From the NCBI RefSeq assembly GCF_002741015.1, contig NZ_CP016616.1:4738501-4802500 (forward strand): DNA of 64,000 bases. The letters are read 5' to 3'. Below the pieces are notes generated by a model. That model did no database searches, was not told where the DNA came from, and saw only the letters and a list, made by a program, of their open reading frames with translations. Shown one piece after another: positions 1 through 10,449 of the stretch (within the stretch, counting starts at the first letter, position 1; each line of letters begins with the position of its first letter). The position numbers were made by a program, and so were the translations under genes. The DNA is from Microvirga ossetica. Its GTDB lineage: Bacteria > Pseudomonadota > Alphaproteobacteria > Rhizobiales > Beijerinckiaceae.

Positions 1-2
1 AC

Positions 3-932
3 GGTAAGAACGTAAAGATCGCTGTCTATGACGATGCCTGCGATCCCAAGCAGGCGGTGGCGATCGCAAACCGCATCGTCTCCGACGGCATCAAGTTCGT
101 CGACGGCCACGCCTGCTCGGGATCGTCGATCCCGGCCTCGGAGGTCTATGCCGAAGCCGACGTGCTCATGATGAGCCCGGCTTCCAGCAATCCGGCAATG
201 ACCGACAAGGCCGCGGAGCAGGGATGGGCCACCATCATGCGCCTCTACGGCCGAGACGATGCCCAAGGCAAGTTCATCGGACCGTGGATCAAGCAGAATT
301 TCGGATCGAAGAAGATCGCCATCCTTCACGACAAGAGCGCCTACGGCAAAGGGCTCGCGGATGTGGTGAGGGCGTCCCTGAACGCGGCCGGCGTCAAGGA
401 GGTGCTCTACGAGGGCATCAATGCGGGCGAGAAGGACTACACGGCTGTGGTCAACCGCCTCAAGAGCCAGGGCGTCGAGTTCGTGTATTTCGGCGGCTAT
501 CACACCGAGGGCGGCCTCATCATGCGCCAGGCGGCGGATCAGAACTACAAGGTCCAGCTGATGATGGGCGACAGCATCGCGACGCCGGAATTCGGGGCGG
601 TCGCAGGGCCTGGAGCCGAAGGAACCCTGTTCACCTTCCCGCCGGATGCCCGCGGCAGCGACACCGCCAAGGAAGCGCTTGCGCAGTTCAAGCAGATCGG
701 CTTCGAGCCTGAGGGCTTCACCCTGTTCTCCTACGCCACCGTCCAGGCGCTGGCGGGAGGCATGGCGAAGGCCGGCAGCGCCGATCCGAAAGCGGTGGCG
801 AAGGCACTTCGCAGTACCAATGTCGACACCGTGATCGGTCCCGTGACCTTCGACCAGAAGGGCGACATCAAGGATCCGAAATACGACATCAATATCTGGA
901 AGGGCGGAACCTACGGCAAGCTGCCGCAATAG
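3..932 (+). CDS. Branched-chain amino acid ABC transporter substrate-binding protein (LivK/HAAT type), 5' end missing
   Basis: Periplasmic binding protein of type 1 fold that delivers branched-chain amino acids or a related compound to a Liv-type ABC permease. The frame is open from base 3, upstream of the first GTG, so the signal peptide and first lobe lie outside the window. What is visible matches the family: the ACDPKQAV-like segment, the HACSGSSIPASEVY ligand-binding stretch, the TIMRLYGRDDAQG hinge region and the AKALRSTNVDTVIGPVTFD C-terminal lobe. The ligand cannot be told from sequence alone. No permease genes follow on the right, so any partners would lie to the left. It converges on the next, minus-strand gene. 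Confidence 0.9.
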   Translation, partial: GKNVKIAVYDDACDPKQAVAIANRIVSDGIKFVDGHACSGSSIPASEVYAEADVLMMSPASSNPAMTDKAAEQGWATIMRLYGRDDAQGKFIGPWIKQNFGSKKIAILHDKSAYGKGLADVVRASLNAAGVKEVLYEGINAGEKDYTAVVNRLKSQGVEFVYFGGYHTEGGLIMRQAADQNYKVQLMMGDSIATPEFGAVAGPGAEGTLFTFPPDARGSDTAKEALAQFKQIGFEPEGFTLFSYATVQALAGGMAKAGSADPKAVAKALRSTNVDTVIGPVTFDQKGDIKDPKYDINIWKGGTYGKLPQ

Positions 933-937
933 GCGGC

Positions 938-983
938 GTGAAACGGTGAGGGCGGCTTCTGAAGGAGCCGCCCCGGCCGTTCA
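938..983. terminator. Hairpin between convergent genes, possible bidirectional terminator
   Basis: GGCGGCT at 951-957 pairs with AGCCGCC at 966-972, and outer bases (GTGAAACGG / CCGTTCAC) extend the stem imperfectly. It sits between the stop of the binding protein and the stop of the convergent gene. There is no clear T-tract, so termination is only a suggestion. Confidence 0.35.
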
Positions 984-1406
984 CTCGTGGGCCACGGCTT
1001 TGTCCGCTTCGCGGGACGGGACGAGGTGCTCGATGGAGACCCACTCGGTGCAGGCTCGGAGGATGGGGGCAAGGTAGGCGCGGTTGCCTTCGATCTCGAC
1101 GACGCGGCAGGGATAGGCCCTGCGGTCTCCCGGTGGACGGTAGATCACTGTCGATCCGGGCTTGATATCTTCGTTGTAGCTGTAGTGCGGGAGAGCGATG
1201 CCTAGGGGTCGCTCGTTGTCCTGGGTGAGGGCGGCGTCGCGGATGGCCCGACACCGTTCAAGCGCTTCGATCGCCAGCCGCGCCCGCTCGCGATATCGGT
1301 CGCAAACGACCCTGACGAGGCTTCCTTTCTCCCGGCCCGAATACCAGCTCACACCACCGATCTTGGCCAGTTCTTCCGCAACGACTTCAATCTCTTCCTC
1401 GGTCAT
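981..1406 (-). CDS. Hypothetical protein, 141 aa
   Basis: Not recognised. The protein is soluble with no signal peptide or membrane segment. The N-terminal half is an acidic/basic amphipathic helix (TEEEIEVVAEELAKIGG, then many Arg and Glu). The C-terminal half looks beta-rich: KPGSTVIYRPPGDRRAYPCRV resembles a small SH3-like or CarD/KOW-type barrel, but I cannot assign a family. Codon use fits a real high-GC gene (acidic-basic alternation rather than the Arg/Ala/Pro runs of shadow frames). It stands alone and ends close to the end of the upstream binding-protein gene. Confidence 0.6.
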   Translation of the reverse strand: MTEEEIEVVAEELAKIGGVSWYSGREKGSLVRVVCDRYRERARLAIEALERCRAIRDAALTQDNERPLGIALPHYSYNEDIKPGSTVIYRPPGDRRAYPCRVVEIEGNRAYLAPILRACTEWVSIEHLVPSREADKAVAHE

Positions 1407-1554
1407 TGGATAGAATCCCTCGAGAGCAGTTGGAGTATGCTCAGGTCTTGTGAACGCACCGATGTGACCTGGATCATCGAGTGCTTTTGCCCCCGGAAGT
1501 TTTATCGTTCCCCGCGATGCTTAGTGCATGAATTGCACCGGAGATGAGTAGGTT

Positions 1555-1842
1555 TTAAGACAGGCGAAGGTCCATCATCCGCTGCTGCAGGACGGCGAGC
1601 TGCTGAATGTAGGGTTCGCGCCGCTCGCGATGACGGGCCTTGAGCTTTTCGAGTGCGCGGATCTTGATGTTCGAGTTGGGTGAGTCGCTGCACAACTTCT
1701 CGCGCTCCTGCTCATAGTCGAAATCGATATCCGCCAAGGTCGCCAGGAGAGATTGCAGCAAGGGTCGGAATGTGGGTGAGTATATTTTGGGAAGACTAGC
1801 CCCTTTGTCAGATTCATGTTTTTGAAACTTAGTTTCGTTCAT
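1555..1842 (-). CDS. Small hypothetical protein, 95 aa
   Basis: Not recognised. It is a charged, mostly helical soluble protein: LADIDFDYEQEREKL and KIRALEKLKARHRERREPYIQQ suggest one long amphipathic or coiled-coil helix. No signal peptide is visible. It begins with MNETKFQKHES after an AT-richer upstream stretch (about 1843-1900) that could hold its promoter, and it has GAAAGAAATGAA around the start. It lies between the 141-aa unknown gene and the Crp/Fnr regulator, all on the minus strand but spaced by about 150 bp, so an operon is not obvious. Confidence 0.5.
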   Translation of the reverse strand: MNETKFQKHESDKGASLPKIYSPTFRPLLQSLLATLADIDFDYEQEREKLCSDSPNSNIKIRALEKLKARHRERREPYIQQLAVLQQRMMDLRLS

Positions 1843-1987
1843 TTCTTTCCTCTAATTAACCTAGAGTTAATAGAGCTTAAGGATAGTAAGGTAGAGATAC
1901 CTCGTCTGTTGGGAACCCGACAGAGCCGGAGAAATCTTTCTCCATCAACTTGCCGTGTGCGACGGCAATCATGAGCCCGAAAGGGTG

Positions 1988-2719
1988 TCAGTCACATCTG
2001 AGCGCGCCCGGCAGAAGCCGCTCGAAACTCTGGCAGATCGTGCGGTAGCACTCGCAGGCTGTGCTCTCGAGACCGTCCCGATCGGTGATTCGAATCGTCC
2101 CTCTGCCTTGAACGATCAGACCGGCCCGCTGGAGCGCGCTCGCGACGCTGCTCACGGTCGAGCGCTGCACACCCAGCATCTCCGCCAGGGTCTCATGGGT
2201 GAGCGGTACGTCGTCCTTATCGGTTCTGTCGCGAGTGCTCAGGATCGCGCGGCAGCATCGAGCTTCCACGCTGTGAACGGCATTGCACGCAACGCTCTGC
2301 AGCGTCTGCGCGAGAAGAGCCTCGATGTAGCGGAACAGCACCTGGCGGATCCGGGGACGCTCGCCGATCGCCGCCGTCAGGCGGTCGAGAGGAACGCGCG
2401 TGGCGGATCCCGGGATCTGGGTGACGTAACGTCCGAAGGACTGACGAGTCACGAGCGCGCTGGTGAAGCCGAGGACCGATTCCCGGCCGAATACAGCCAT
2501 TTCGACGGAGCCGCCGTTCTGGAGGTCGGTGACGAGGGACACGATGGCATCGTGCGGAAAGTAGGTATGCCGGATGGTCTCGCCGGTCTGGTAAATGATC
2601 CTGCCGCGCGGCAGCCCGACGATCTCGAGATGCGGTTCGAGCCACAGGAAGTCTTCGGGCTCCAACGCAGCGAGGAGCCGGCTATTCCTGTGAACGGACG
2701 CCTTTGAACCATATCTCAT
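1988..2719 (-). CDS. Crp/Fnr-family transcriptional regulator
   Basis: DNA-binding regulator of 243 aa. Residues about 15-130 form a cyclic-nucleotide-binding-like beta barrel (LPRGRIIYQTGETIRHTYF, then GRESVLGF). Residues about 165-225 form a Crp-type winged helix with the recognition segment LAEMLGVQRSTVSSVASAL. No N-terminal Cys cluster for an Fe-S centre is visible, so it is not a classical FNR oxygen sensor. Its effector is unknown. Similar short regulators are numerous in Hyphomicrobiales. It is divergent from the amidase gene across a 327-bp gap, but a functional link is not shown. Confidence 0.88.
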   Translation of the reverse strand: MRYGSKASVHRNSRLLAALEPEDFLWLEPHLEIVGLPRGRIIYQTGETIRHTYFPHDAIVSLVTDLQNGGSVEMAVFGRESVLGFTSALVTRQSFGRYVTQIPGSATRVPLDRLTAAIGERPRIRQVLFRYIEALLAQTLQSVACNAVHSVEARCCRAILSTRDRTDKDDVPLTHETLAEMLGVQRSTVSSVASALQRAGLIVQGRGTIRITDRDGLESTACECYRTICQSFERLLPGALRCD

Positions 2720-3046
2720 GGCAAGGTGCCACTGCCTCGTTCACGATGCCTGTCCAGGACATCGACCGCTTCGATACCAGGACAATAGCACAACTTCAGG
2801 CTGAGTAAGCTTGTCAATTGTCCGTTGCCGGCTTTTCGGGTCCGGCCGGCAGCAGACAAACGAAATCCCTTCGGCTTCGTGCCGCCGACTCCGGGCCTCT
2901 CCCTCCAAAGGGCAGGGCAGGCCCGTGCGTCCCCTGCGCCGGCGACATGGGCCCATGCGCGGAAGCCTTCACAAAACCGGTTTACCCCTCGTCAGGATGG
3001 CTTCAGCATGGCGACAAACCGAATCCGTTGAGGGGAGAGTTTCGCA
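2720..3046. other. Divergent intergenic region between crp-like gene and amidase
   Basis: 327 bp without a convincing gene. It should hold the promoters of both divergent genes. The short reading frames across it are Arg/Pro/Ser-rich shadows. GGGGAGAG near 3031 serves as the ribosome-binding site of the amidase. No repeat or RNA element was recognised. Confidence 0.5.
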
Positions 3047-4471
3047 TTGAGCACGCAGTCGCCTTCGTATCCGGCAGGCGGGGATTCCCCGGCCGATCTC
3101 GCCGATTGGCCCGCCTCCGAACTTCTCGACGCATTCGCCCGCAAGACAGCGTCGCCCGTCGATGTCACGAAGGCCGTCATTGCCCGCATCGAAGCCTATG
3201 AGCCGCAGCTTCAGGCGCTCTATGCCTTCGATCCGGACGCGGCGCTTCGGGATGCCACGGCCTCCGAGCAGCGCTGGATGAAAGGCGAGGCGAGGGCCCT
3301 CGACGGCATCCCCGCGACGATCAAGGAAAACATCGCGACGAAGGGTACCCCGGTGCCGCTCGGCACGGCCGCGCGGCCGCTCGTTCCGGCACCCGAGGAT
3401 GCACCGTCGGCAGCCCGGCTGCGGGAGGATGGCGTCGTCATCCTCGCCAAGACGACCATGCCCGATTACGGCATGCTCTCCTCGGGGCTTTCGAGCTTCC
3501 ATCCGCTTGCCCGCAATCCATGGGACCTTTCCAAGAATCCCGGCGGCAGCTCGGCCGGGGCGGGAGCAGCGGCGGCCGCGGGCTATGGGCCGTTCCACAT
3601 CGGCACCGATATCGGCGGATCGATCCGCCTGCCGGCAGCCTGGTGCGGCGTATTCGGCCTCAAACCCAGCTTCGGCCGGATCCCGATCGACCCTGCCTAT
3701 TACGGCCGTGTGGCCGGTCCGATGACCCGCACGGTGCGCGATGCCGCGCTCATGATGCGAAGCCTCGTGCGCCCGGACGACCGCGATCCCATGAGCCTTC
3801 CTTACGAGGACCTGCCCTGGCTCGATCTCGGCATCGACATCGAGGGCTTGAGGATCGGCGTGATGATGGATGCGGGCGTCGGGATGCCGCTCGATCCGGA
3901 AGTCCGCGCAAGCATCGACAACGCGGCGAAGGCCTTTGCTGACGCCGGCGCCATCGTCGAGGCGATGCCGGCCTTCATCATGCGGGAGATGCTCGACGGG
4001 CTCGACGATTTCTGGCGCCAGCGCGCGTGGATGGACATCGCTCCGTTGAGCGAAGCGGCGCGCGGCAAAATCCTGCCCTACATCCTGCAATGGGCGGAAG
4101 GCGGAAAGGACCTGACGGGCGCGGAGGTCTATAGCGGCATGAACCAGATGATGGCGATGCGCCATGCGGCGGTCGCGGCCACCCGCCGCTTCGATTTCGT
4201 CATCGCGCCCGTCGCACCCTGCGTCGCCTATCCGGCGGAGCTGGCGTCTCCCATCCACAATCCGGAGGAGCCTTTCGAGCATATCGGCTACACGGTCGCC
4301 TTCAACATGTCCGATCAGCCGGCGGCCTCGGTCAATGCGGGCTTCACGAAGGCCGGCCTGCCCATCGGCCTCCAGATCATCGGCCGCCGCTTCGACGATG
4401 TCGGCGTGCTGCGGCTCTCGCACGCGTGGGAGGCGATGTGCGCGGACAAGCGGCCCTGGCCGAGGTTGTAG
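3047..4471 (+). CDS. Amidase signature family hydrolase
   Basis: Amide hydrolase of 474 aa, normal length for the family. The Ser-cisSer-Lys triad is visible: Lys93 in PATIKENIATKG, Ser168 in the NPGGSSAGAGAA signature and Ser192 in GTDIGGSIRLPA. The spacings (75 and 24 residues) equal those of known amidases. The substrate cannot be told; it may be an aryl or aliphatic amide. It is not GatA-like in context (no gatB or gatC nearby). The start is TTG at 3047, chosen because GGGGAGAG lies just upstream and the protein begins with MSTQSP. The gene stands alone, followed by a palindromic repeat. Confidence 0.9.
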   Translation: MSTQSPSYPAGGDSPADLADWPASELLDAFARKTASPVDVTKAVIARIEAYEPQLQALYAFDPDAALRDATASEQRWMKGEARALDGIPATIKENIATKGTPVPLGTAARPLVPAPEDAPSAARLREDGVVILAKTTMPDYGMLSSGLSSFHPLARNPWDLSKNPGGSSAGAGAAAAAGYGPFHIGTDIGGSIRLPAAWCGVFGLKPSFGRIPIDPAYYGRVAGPMTRTVRDAALMMRSLVRPDDRDPMSLPYEDLPWLDLGIDIEGLRIGVMMDAGVGMPLDPEVRASIDNAAKAFADAGAIVEAMPAFIMREMLDGLDDFWRQRAWMDIAPLSEAARGKILPYILQWAEGGKDLTGAEVYSGMNQMMAMRHAAVAATRRFDFVIAPVAPCVAYPAELASPIHNPEEPFEHIGYTVAFNMSDQPAASVNAGFTKAGLPIGLQIIGRRFDDVGVLRLSHAWEAMCADKRPWPRL

Positions 4472-4493
4472 GCGTCTACGACTGACACTCACA

Positions 4494-4580
4494 CGTCATG
4501 GCCGGGCTTGTCCCGGCCATCCCGATTTGAGGGCATGCGCTTTTCGGATCGAGATCACCGGCACGAGGCCGGTGATGACA
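4494..4580. repeat. Two intergenic palindromes (REP-like)
   Basis: First hairpin: ATGGCCGGGC TTGT CCCGGCCAT at about 4498-4520. Second: TCACCGGC ACGAG GCCGGTGA at about 4555-4575. The second core recurs inside the 27067-27103 palindrome, and the first resembles the CCGGGGCGAACCCGG stem after the ACT-domain gene near 39750. They may stop transcription after the amidase, but there is no T-tract. Confidence 0.6.
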
Positions 4581-4660
4581 GTGGGCATGGTTATCGAAGC
4601 GACACCGACGACCGGTGGAAACGGGTTCCCCGTCCGCGCTCGGGCTGATAAACAGCCGCC

Positions 4661-5416
4661 ATGACGTACAAGGTTGCCGCCCTCTATCAATTCGTCCCGC
4701 TGCCCGATTTTCGCGAGCTGAAGGAGCCGCTTCACAGGCTGTGCCAGGATCTCGGGATCCGCGGCACGCTCCTGCTTGCGCATGAAGGGATCAACGGCAC
4801 CGTCGCCGGGCGTGACGAGGCCATCGATGCCCTCATGTCGGAGATGCAGTCCGGCCTGCTCTTCGCGGGACGTCTCGACAATCTCGAGTTGAAGTACTCC
4901 ATTGCCTCCGAGATGCCGTTCAAGCGCATGAAGGTGCGCCTCAAGAAGGAGATCGTGACCCTCGGCGATCCCCAGACCGATCCTCTGCGCCGGGTGGGGA
5001 CCTATGTGTCGCCGGACGAGTGGAACAGGCTCATGGACGAGCCCGGCATCGTGGTGCTCGATACGCGCAACGATTTCGAGGTCGGGATGGGCACCTTCGC
5101 CGGGGCTGTCGATCCGCGCATCGCGCGCTTCAGCGAGTTCAAGGACTTCGTCCGCGACGAGCTCGACCCCGCGCGACACAAACGGGTCGCCATGTTCTGC
5201 ACCGGCGGCATAAGGTGCGAGAAGGCCAGCTCCTACATGCTGGCTCAGGGCTTCGAGGAGGTGTTCCACCTGAAGGGCGGCATCCTGAAATACCTGGAGG
5301 ACGTTCCGCAGACCGAGAGCCGGTGGAATGGCGAGTGCTTCGTCTTCGACGAGCGCATCGCCCTCGGCCACGGTCTCGTCGAGCGTCCGGGCGAGACGGG
5401 GCCATCCGATGAGTGA
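4661..5416 (+). CDS. trhO: tRNA uridine(34) hydroxylase, rhodanese-like
   Basis: Makes 5-hydroxyuridine at wobble position 34 of tRNA, using oxygen (the family formerly called YceA/UPF0176). The 251-aa protein has the family N-terminal domain ([14 protein letters not shown], about residues 37-50) and a rhodanese domain with the active-site loop [12 protein letters not shown], whose Cys180 is the catalytic cysteine. The Arg and second Cys of the conserved loop are also present. Its ATG follows the 3' repeats of the amidase. The last 8 bp overlap the start of slyX, so the two are translationally coupled. Confidence 0.93.
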   Translation: MTYKVAALYQFVPLPDFRELKEPLHRLCQDLGIRGTLLLAHEGINGTVAGRDEAIDALMSEMQSGLLFAGRLDNLELKYSIASEMPFKRMKVRLKKEIVTLGDPQTDPLRRVGTYVSPDEWNRLMDEPGIVVLDTRNDFEVGMGTFAGAVDPRIARFSEFKDFVRDELDPARHKRVAMFCTGGIRCEKASSYMLAQGFEEVFHLKGGILKYLEDVPQTESRWNGECFVFDERIALGHGLVERPGETGPSDE

Positions 5417-5618
5417 TCTCGAGGCCCGCATCGATGCCCTGGAAATGCGCGTCGCCTACCAGGATCAGACCATCGAGGAGTTGAACCAGACCGTCATCGC
5501 CCAGTGGAAGCAGATCGACGCTCTCAGGCGGCAGCTGGGCGAAGTGCTGGACCGGGTTCAGGAGGTCGAGGACAATGCGGGCGGATCCGCGCCCGACCGT
5601 CCCCCGCCGCATTATTGA
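5409..5618 (+). CDS. slyX: SlyX family protein
   Basis: Small coiled-coil protein of 69 aa and unknown biochemical role, conserved in proteobacteria. The sequence is typical: [20 protein letters not shown], then [17 protein letters not shown], a heptad-repeat coiled coil, and a proline-rich tail ending PPPHY. The start at 5409 (ATGAGTGA, overlapping the trhO stop) gives the usual family length; an upstream in-frame ATG would add residues from the trhO region and is unlikely. It is co-transcribed with trhO and with the disrupted S66 gene 26 bp further on. Confidence 0.9.
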   Translation: MSDLEARIDALEMRVAYQDQTIEELNQTVIAQWKQIDALRRQLGEVLDRVQEVEDNAGGSAPDRPPPHY

Positions 5619-5760
5619 GCCGAGTTCGTTTGGTGGGGGATGTCGTGCAGCGCTGGTGGCAAAAGCCTCTCGTCAAGCCTCGGGCGCTTCAGGCCGGAGA
5701 TCGCGTCGCCATCGTCTCGACGAGCTGGGGCGGGCCTGCCGTCTTTCCGCATCGCTACTA

Positions 5761-6811
5761 GAGCCTCGGACCGGAAATGAGACTCCTGGCTTCTGTGCGA
5801 GGCCGAGCTGTGATTCACTGCCTGGACTGGGAGGTGGATTATGGGTCATTGCTATTCCCTGGATCTGCGGGTGCGCGTCGCCGACTTTGTCGATGCAGGT
5901 CATTCCTGCCGGGCGGCAGCCCAGCACTTTGACGTCAGCGAGAGTTTCGCCATCAAGCTGGTGCAGCGGAAGCGGCGGTTCGGCTCGCCGGCACCGGCCC
6001 GGCAAGGCCGTCCGCCCGGACGCGGCAAGCTGGTGCCCTATGAGAGCTTCTTGATCCAGACGGTCGAGGCCGAGCCGGCCATCACCATGCCCGAGCTGGC
6101 CGCAAGGCTGCTGACTGAGCATGGGATCGTTGCGGCTCCCGCGATGCTCTCGCGCTTCCTGTGCCGGCACGGCTTCTCATATAAAAAAATGCCTGATGGC
6201 GGCGGAGTGCGCACGCGCCGATGTGCGGGATGAGCGCCGGGTCTGGCATGCCCAGCGCCAGCCGCGCATGCGCCAGGAGACGCACCGGCTGGTGTTCCTG
6301 GACGAGACGTATGTCAACACCAAGATGACGCGCCTGCGCGGGCGGAGCCGCAGGGGCCAGCGCCTACGCATGAAAGCTCCCTTTGGACACTGGAAAACCC
6401 ATACCTTTCTGGCTGGGCTACGGTGCAACGAGTTGTGCGCGCCGTGGATCATCGATGGCCCGATCACCCGGTTGGCGTTCGAGGCTTACATTGAGACGCA
6501 GCTCGCGCCGACGCTGCGCAAAGGCGATGTGGTGATCCTCGACAACCTGGCTGTCCACAAGAGCGAGAAGGCCGCTCAGTGTCTGAAGCAACGCGGAGCC
6601 TGGTTCCTGTTTTTACCTGCTTATTCGCCTGATCTTAATCCAATTGAACAGGCCTTTGCCAAGATCAAAGCGCACTTGCGCAAGGCCGAGGCCCGAACGT
6701 TCGACGCGCTCTGGCGAGCGCTCGGTGAGATCTGCAACCTGTTCGAACCACAAGAGTGCTGGAACTACCTTAAGGCTGCCGGATATGCGTCCGTTTAACC
6801 GTCCGATGCTC
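5761..6811 (+). mobile_element. IS630-family insertion sequence, 1051 bp, TA target duplication
   Basis: Bounded by imperfect 11-bp terminal repeats: left GAGCCTCGGAC (5761-5771), right GTCCGATGCTC (6801-6811), one mismatch. TA is duplicated at 5759-5760 and 6812-6813, and the reconstructed target reads CTAG, the preferred IS630 target. It carries a two-frame DDE transposase in the same orientation as the host gene. The right end plus its TA, read inward on the other strand, is TAGAGCATCGGAC, identical to the edge of the palindrome at 35346-35358. Confidence 0.92.
5841..6798 (+). CDS. IS630-family transposase in two frames (5841-6233 and 6121-6798)
   Basis: DDE transposase. The upstream frame encodes the helix-turn-helix domain ([35 protein letters not shown]). 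The downstream frame encodes the catalytic domain with all three acidic residues: Asp in [11 protein letters not shown], Asp in [14 protein letters not shown] and Glu in [15 protein letters not shown]. The frames meet at a run of seven A (6183-6189). The family protein would be restored if the run were read as six A (YKK followed by CLMAAEC). This could be programmed slippage, as reported for many IS630 elements, or a disabling insertion. ATG 5841 has GGGAGGTGG upstream; TAA is at 6796-6798. Confidence 0.88.
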
Positions 6812-7785
6812 TAGGCCGGCAGGCGATACCTCACCGAGGCCTTCGGGCTCGAGCCCGTCGCGATGCCCCATGCGCTCCGCGACGCCGCTTGGCTCGGCCG
6901 TAATCCCGCAGCGCGGGCCGACGACATCCACACGGCTTTCGCCGATCCCTCGATCAAGGGGATCATCGCCAGCATCGGCGGCGACGATGCGATCCGCCTG
7001 ATCCCGCATATCGACCTGAACGTGATCGCCGGGAATCCGAAGGTGTTTCTCGGCTATTCTGATCCGACCGTGCTGCATTTCGGCTGCCTCAAGGCTGGCC
7101 TCGGCTCTTTCTACGGCCCCACGATCATGGCGGGCTTTGCGGAAAACGGCGGCATGCATGCCTATGCCGAAACCTCGCTGCGTAAGGCCGTCTTCGAGAC
7201 GGCGCCCATCGGAGAGATCGCGCGGAATGCGGAGGGGTGGACCGTCGAGCATCTGCCCTGGGCCGATCCGGACAACCAGAACCGCCGCCGCGTACTGAAG
7301 CCCTCGACCGGTCCGCGGGTCCTGCAGGGAACAGGCACCGTCCGGGGGCATCTCATCGGCGGCTGCGCCGAGGTTCTGGAAATGCTGAAAGGCTCCGATT
7401 GGTGGCCACCGGCGGAATACTGGGATGGGGCGATCCTCTTCTACGAGACCTCGGAGGAGGGCCCTGCAGCAGGCCAGGTGATCCGCTGGCTGCGCGACTT
7501 TGCCGCCCAAGGCATTCTCGCGCGCTTGTCCGGCATCGTTCTCGGCCGCCCCGGCGGGCAGGGGGATGATGCATACCGGACAGAGCAGGAGGCAGCGGTG
7601 GTTCGCGCGCTCGACGAGGCCGGGTTGCAGAGTCTTCCGGTGCTGGCCGAACTCGATTTCGGCCATACGGATCCGATCGCCACGTTGCCCTACGGCGTCA
7701 TGGCGGAAATTGATTGCGAGGCGGCGCGCCTGCGAATCCTGGAAGCGGGAGTGATCGGTCGTTGAGGCCGGGCTCCCGGACGATA

Positions 7786-8520
7786 TCAGCGGTCCCTGAC
7801 GAGCTCCGGCTCGGCAACGCTGGTCCTGATCGAGCCGGTCGCCTCTTCCTGCGAAAGCTGGCGCAGCTGTTTCACGAAGGCGACAAGGCTGTTCGCGTTC
7901 TCCAACTCGGGGATGAGATAGGACAGGACGCGGCTGTCGAACGGTTCCTCCTCGATCGTCCCGTCGACCTTGATGATCGTCCGGATGCCGCTCTCGACGT
8001 TGAAGGTGATGGATTTGAGCTTCGTCGCAGCCGCAGCATCGAGCGGCTCGGCAACGACGGGAACGATTCGCGGCAGAGACACGGCCTGGCTGCGGATCGG
8101 AGCGACGGCCTTCTGAGGTGGCTTGCTGACTGTAGCCTGACGGGACGGCTTGTCCTGTGCCTTTCCGTCACGATCCGATGAAACTTTGACGAACGGTTCT
8201 TCGGCCTCGTCCGCCGGAGCCTTTGCCAGGATCTGCCGAAGCTGCTTCTCGGTCTCCTCCGCATCCTTCTGCGCCTGGGAGCCGAAAGCGGCGGTCAGCG
8301 GGAACTTGGATTTTTCCGCAACGGCCTTCGCCTTCGCGGCCTCCGCGGCCTTTGCAGCCGCAATCCGTTTCTTGGCCTCTGCCGTCTGAGCGATGTTGTT
8401 GGTGCTGTACGAGTATTGCTTACCGTTGATCTCGTAGCGGACGAGCCGGGCCTCGCCGGCGCTATTCATGATTCCGAAGATGACGACTGAGGCTCCAAGC
8501 AAAGTAAACGTCTTGCGCAT
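7786..8520 (-). CDS. Exported hypothetical protein, 244 aa
   Basis: Not recognised. The N-terminus is a probable Sec signal peptide (MRKTFTLLGASVVIFGIMNS, cut near AGEA). It is followed by RLVRYEINGKQYSYST and a long Ala/Lys/Glu helix (about residues 48-75) that may span the periplasm or bind peptidoglycan or nucleic acid. A Pro/Ala linker precedes a C-terminal region with KSITFNVESGIRTIIKVDG. The EINGKQYSY motif recurs in exported proteins of related bacteria that I cannot name. It is convergent with the S66 remnant, with 20 bp between stops. A long AT-rich upstream region could drive it. Confidence 0.65.
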   Translation of the reverse strand: MRKTFTLLGASVVIFGIMNSAGEARLVRYEINGKQYSYSTNNIAQTAEAKKRIAAAKAAEAAKAKAVAEKSKFPLTAAFGSQAQKDAEETEKQLRQILAKAPADEAEEPFVKVSSDRDGKAQDKPSRQATVSKPPQKAVAPIRSQAVSLPRIVPVVAEPLDAAAATKLKSITFNVESGIRTIIKVDGTIEEEPFDSRVLSYLIPELENANSLVAFVKQLRQLSQEEATGSIRTSVAEPELVRDR

Positions 8521-10263
<1,743 letters not shown>

Positions 10264-10291
10264 GATCGGTTCTGTCGTGCAAAACCGATGA

Positions 10292-10325
10292 CCCGGCGCC
10301 GTCCCACGGCGCCGGGTTTTCTTTT
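10292..10325 (+). terminator. Rho-independent terminator after dctP-like gene
   Basis: Perfect 10-bp GC stem: CCCGGCGCCG (10292-10301) and CGGCGCCGGG (10307-10316), 5-nt loop, then TTTTCTTTT. It separates the TRAP binding protein from the LLM oxidoreductase gene. Confidence 0.9.
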
Positions 10326-10449
10326 GGTTGCGCACCGCGCATGCCTAACCTGACCTCACCGAAGCGAAGTCGGGCTTGCATCCATGCCATGCAGACCTGA
10401 TCTGTTATTGCAACGCCGTCAGTCCGATGCATTCGAAAGAAGCTGCGCC

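Larger units (their letters stand above)
5645..7765 (+). pseudogene. S66-family LD-carboxypeptidase / MccF-like gene, interrupted by IS630
   Basis: Serine peptidases of this family trim muropeptides during cell-wall recycling or, as MccF, detoxify microcin C-like compounds. The 5' piece (GTG 5645 to TAC 5758) gives LQAGDRVAIVSTSWGGPA and FPHRY. The 3' piece resumes at GCC 6815 and runs to 7765. That piece keeps all family catalytic landmarks: Ser in FLGYSDPTVLHF, the Glu region ILFYETSEEGP and His in DFGHTDPIATLPYG. Insert plus TSD is 1053 bp, so the frame is preserved, but joining the halves gives TAC TAG GCC, an in-frame stop. The gene was therefore probably nonsense-mutated before the insertion. 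The distal ATG at 6863 could start a truncated protein without the N-terminal strand. Confidence 0.85.

Noticed and set aside
2969..4492. 507-codon open frame on the minus strand
   Set aside because: Antisense to the amidase, whose catalytic triad is intact on the plus strand.
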